A stretch of DNA of 38,187 bases from Candidatus Colwelliibacteriota bacterium. GTDB lineage: Bacteria; Patescibacteriota; Minisyncoccia; UBA6257; Colwellbacteraceae. The DNA is taken from NCBI GenBank assembly GCA_027448785.1, contig DAIDMW010000005.1, positions 1-38,187 of the forward strand, given 5' to 3'. Shown piece by piece: positions 35,721-38,187 of this stretch. A program made the position numbers and the translations under genes. Numbering within the stretch: position 1 is the first letter of the stretch; each line of letters begins with the position of its first letter. The notes beneath the pieces are model-generated. The model saw only the letters and a program-made list of their open reading frames with translations, was not told the DNA's origin and did no database searches.

Positions 35721-38111
35721 ATGCCCAACAAAAAAGCAACGAAACCGAACTCGACCCAGCAATTCGTCGAAATCAAAGAAATAAAAGACGGCATAGTCCG
35801 CTTGAAAAACGGCGGTTTGAGAAAGGCCGTCTTAATTGACGGCTTGAACTTTAATTTAAAATCTGAGGAAGAACAAAACCTCATTATTTCCAGCTACCAA
35901 AACCTGTTAAATTCCATCGACTTTTCTCTGCAAATTATCGTCCACACCCGCAAGCTTAATATCGACGGCTACTTAAACGACCTGCAGGAACGCCAAGCTC
36001 AAGAAACCGACGAGGTGATGCAAAATCAGATCGGCGAATACATAAATTTTGTGGGATCCCTTATCGAAAGCAACTCGGTAATGGTCAAAAATTTCTTCGC
36101 GATCATCCCCTATGAGCCGCTTGCAATAGCCACTTTGCCTAAGGGAAGGAAGAAAAAGGAAGGAGCGGTCGCTGAACAAGACAATTACGAAATTTCCGCG
36201 CGGGACAGAGATCAATTGGAGGAGAGGACCGATCGCGTTATCTCGGGCTTGCGCCAAATAGGATTAAGGGCGGTGGCTTTGGAGGATAATGAGCTGCAGG
36301 AGTTGTATTTCGATTTTTATAACCCAGTCACCGTGGAAAAAGGCAGTGAAGGGGTTGCGGCAAGATTGTCAAAAAAAGCCAAAAACGAAGCGGATATAGT
36401 CGCGCCACAAAATATCGAGATCTCCCCTCTCAATATAAAAGTCGGGGAGAAGTTCGCCAAAACCCTTTTTCTCCTTGATTATCCCCGCTTTTTATCCAGC
36501 GACTGGTTCTCGGAGGTGATCAACTTTCCCGACCTGGTGGACATCTCTTTCTTTATCCATCCCGAGGACACGACTATCGCTTTGCGCAACCTGCGCCGCA
36601 AGTCCGCGCAATTCGAGTCGCAGATCATGTCTAATCAGGAAAAAGGATTGGTGCGCGACCCGGCACTTGAAACCGCCTATCAAGACGTCGAGTCTCTCCG
36701 CGACGCCCTTCAACAATCGCGCGAAAAGCTTTTTCAAGTGGGAATCTACATCACCATTTACGCCGACTCGCCCAGTGCTTTAGACAAGCTGGAATCGCAA
36801 ATAAATACTATTCTTGAAAGCCGGTTGGTCAACGTCCGTAACGCGAATTTTGAGCAGATTAAGGGATGGCAGAGCACGATGCCTATGGGAATAGATGTTT
36901 TAAGCATCAATAAAACGATGAACACCGGTCCGGTTTCATCGTTCTTCCCCTTCGTTTCTCTCGATCTCACTTCCGACAACGGCATACTTTACGGCATTAA
37001 TCGCAGCAACAACACCCTGATAATTTTTGACCGCTTCTCTTTGGAAAACGCCAATATGGTTATCTTCGCCAAATCCGGTTCTGGAAAAAGTTATGCCACC
37101 AAGCTAGAGGTCATACGCTCCTTGATGCTCGACACCAACTATATAATCATCGACCCGGAAAACGAGTACCAGGCGCTGGCTGAAGCAATGGACGGCACTT
37201 ATATTAAAATCGCCCTGAACTCCGAAAACCGCATCAATCCTTTTGATATCCCGATGGTGCCGCAGGACGAGGATGCGGGGGAGGTTCTTCGCTCGCACAT
37301 CGTCAACCTGACGGGATTAATGAAACTGATGCTAGGGACGATTACCGATCAAGAAGAAGCCCTTCTCGACCAGGCTATTATCGAAACCTACGCGGCGCGG
37401 GATATCACCCCCGAACGCGACTTTTCCAAAGCCCAAGCTCCCCTCTTAGAGGACCTGGTCGCGGTGCTGCGCGGCCTCTCCGGCGGAGAAGGAATGGCCG
37501 ACCGCCTTCTGCGCTTCGTTAAAGGCAGCTACGCCGGATTTACCAACATGCCGACCAACATCGACCTGCAAAACCGCTTGATAGTATTTTCGGTGAGAGA
37601 CCTGGAGGACGAGCTGCGTCCGATCGCGATGTATGTGATTTTAAATTTCATATGGAACACGATCCGCGCCGATTTAAAGAAGAGGATTATGATCATCGAC
37701 GAGGCCTGGTGGCTGATGAAATATCCGGACAGCGCCTCCTTCCTTTTCGGTTTGGCGAAGCGCGCCAGGAAATACTACCTAGGCTTAACCACCATCACCC
37801 AGGACGTCGAGGATTTCTTAAACTCGCCTTACGGCCGTCCGATCATCACCAACTCCTCGCTGCAGCTTTTGTTGAAGCAGGCGCCGGCCACGGTAGATGT
37901 CACCGGCAAGGCTTTTAACCTGACCGACGTCGAGAAAAACTACCTCCTAGAGGCGGATGTCGGAACCGGTCTTTTTATAGCCGGTTTAAAACGAGCCGCG
38001 ATCCAGGTTGTGGCCAGTTTCTCTGAGGATAATTTAATCACCACCAAACCTCAGAAAGAAGAGGTTGAAGCGGAAACGGAAAGCGACACAAACCAAGAAA
38101 GCGTTTCGTAA
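35721..38111 (+). CDS. virB4: VirB4/TraC-family type IV secretion ATPase
   Basis: A 796-residue cytoplasmic ATPase that powers type IV secretion or conjugative-pilus assembly. The N-terminal part (20-420) is the CagE/TrbE/VirB4 domain. The RecA-like motor has Walker A AKSGSGKSYATK (450-461), Walker B RIMIIDEAWWLM (655-666), and the sensor region GLTTITQDVEDFLNSPYGR (688-706), then LLLKQAP (716-722). The C-terminus is acidic (EEVEAETESDTNQE). The stop TAA shares its last A with the next ATG. No relaxase or coupling protein is in the window, so transport of DNA is not implied; a pilus or secretion role is equally possible. Confidence 0.95.
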   Translation: MPNKKATKPNSTQQFVEIKEIKDGIVRLKNGGLRKAVLIDGLNFNLKSEEEQNLIISSYQNLLNSIDFSLQIIVHTRKLNIDGYLNDLQERQAQETDEVMQNQIGEYINFVGSLIESNSVMVKNFFAIIPYEPLAIATLPKGRKKKEGAVAEQDNYEISARDRDQLEERTDRVISGLRQIGLRAVALEDNELQELYFDFYNPVTVEKGSEGVAARLSKKAKNEADIVAPQNIEISPLNIKVGEKFAKTLFLLDYPRFLSSDWFSEVINFPDLVDISFFIHPEDTTIALRNLRRKSAQFESQIMSNQEKGLVRDPALETAYQDVESLRDALQQSREKLFQVGIYITIYADSPSALDKLESQINTILESRLVNVRNANFEQIKGWQSTMPMGIDVLSINKTMNTGPVSSFFPFVSLDLTSDNGILYGINRSNNTLIIFDRFSLENANMVIFAKSGSGKSYATKLEVIRSLMLDTNYIIIDPENEYQALAEAMDGTYIKIALNSENRINPFDIPMVPQDEDAGEVLRSHIVNLTGLMKLMLGTITDQEEALLDQAIIETYAARDITPERDFSKAQAPLLEDLVAVLRGLSGGEGMADRLLRFVKGSYAGFTNMPTNIDLQNRLIVFSVRDLEDELRPIAMYVILNFIWNTIRADLKKRIMIIDEAWWLMKYPDSASFLFGLAKRARKYYLGLTTITQDVEDFLNSPYGRPIITNSSLQLLLKQAPATVDVTGKAFNLTDVEKNYLLEADVGTGLFIAGLKRAAIQVVASFSEDNLITTKPQKEEVEAETESDTNQESVS

Positions 38112-38187
38112 TGACCGATCCGATAATAACAGCTATCACCGCCGTACTTGGAATAAGCAGTTTTGGAAATATTTTAGGTTGGGCGAT
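38111..38187 (+). CDS. Start of the next secretion-locus gene (partial)
   Basis: The frame ATG ACC GAT CCG opens at 38111, overlapping the VirB4 stop by one base (TAATG), and runs to the window end. The 25 residues seen (MTDPIITAITAVLGISSFG...) are hydrophobic, like an N-terminal membrane segment. Coupling implies membership in the same operon; the product cannot be identified. Confidence 0.6.
   Translation, partial: MTDPIITAITAVLGISSFGNILGWA

Noticed and set aside
35721-38187. Integrative conjugative element
   Set aside because: VirB4, PrgI and VirB6-like genes are present, but no relaxase, coupling protein, integrase or attachment repeats are seen; such loci also occur as fixed chromosomal genes in this group.

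Overview
The window reads as one chromosomal segment of a Candidate Phyla Radiation bacterium (Patescibacteria, probably a Parcubacteria-like lineage). I infer this from the gene set: a membrane-anchored Clp-type AAA+ ATPase, a PrgI/VirB4/VirB6-like secretion locus, a shortened Mur ligase, an abundance of small membrane-anchored proteins of unknown function, and a prepilin fused to a LamG domain. UGA is used as a stop, so the standard bacterial code fits. No ribosomal RNA, CRISPR array or transposase is visible; there is one tRNA (Arg, anticodon CCG).

Layout. Positions 1-9365 are on the minus strand: LamG-prepilin, two small hypotheticals with strong ribosome binding sites, the Clp-like ATPase with a small membrane partner, and nrdA-nrdB, a class Ic-type ribonucleotide reductase with Phe at the radical-Tyr position. 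A cysteine-free family-4 uracil-DNA glycosylase follows on plus (9562-10221). The accessory stretch 10295-12800 (minus) holds a frameshifted pseudogene, a TIKI/TraB-like protein, and what I consider the most interesting item: an MvdD-type ATP-grasp peptide ligase (11835-12800) followed by a 43-codon ORF (11669-11800) that looks like a graspetide (omega-ester peptide) precursor, ended by a strong terminator. Then come a CPA2 antiporter, tRNA-Arg, an amino-acid permease, a SLOG-fold protein and a beta-CASP nuclease. The stretch 18452-24268 is an envelope/unknown cluster: a cysteine-rich secreted protein, three membrane-anchored proteins with a degenerate LytM/biotinyl-like barrel, an intact paralogue of the pseudogene, a small hydrophilic protein and a DUF6624-like protein. 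Core genes follow: a MurE-like ligase and ruvA on minus, then a DksA/TraR zinc-finger protein, comM, pcrA-type helicase and rsmA on plus, with one small secreted protein on minus. The window ends in a secretion locus (31820-38187): VirB6/TrbL-like, a Pro-rich protein, PrgI family, VirB4 ATPase and the start of another gene.

Two whole-window patterns stand out. First, seven copies of a long imperfect inverted repeat built from words such as GCGCAAAGCGAAAAGC recur about every 5 kb; six lie within a few bases of a stop codon or tRNA 3' end, and some carry a second repeat family (AAATCCGAAAC type) beside or inside them. Second, many genes have a -10-like hexamer only 6-8 nt before ATG and no Shine-Dalgarno, suggesting leaderless mRNAs, whereas six genes (most of them small, unknown or in the graspetide cluster) have near-perfect AGGAGG-type sites. 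The split between the two modes may mark acquired or differently controlled genes.
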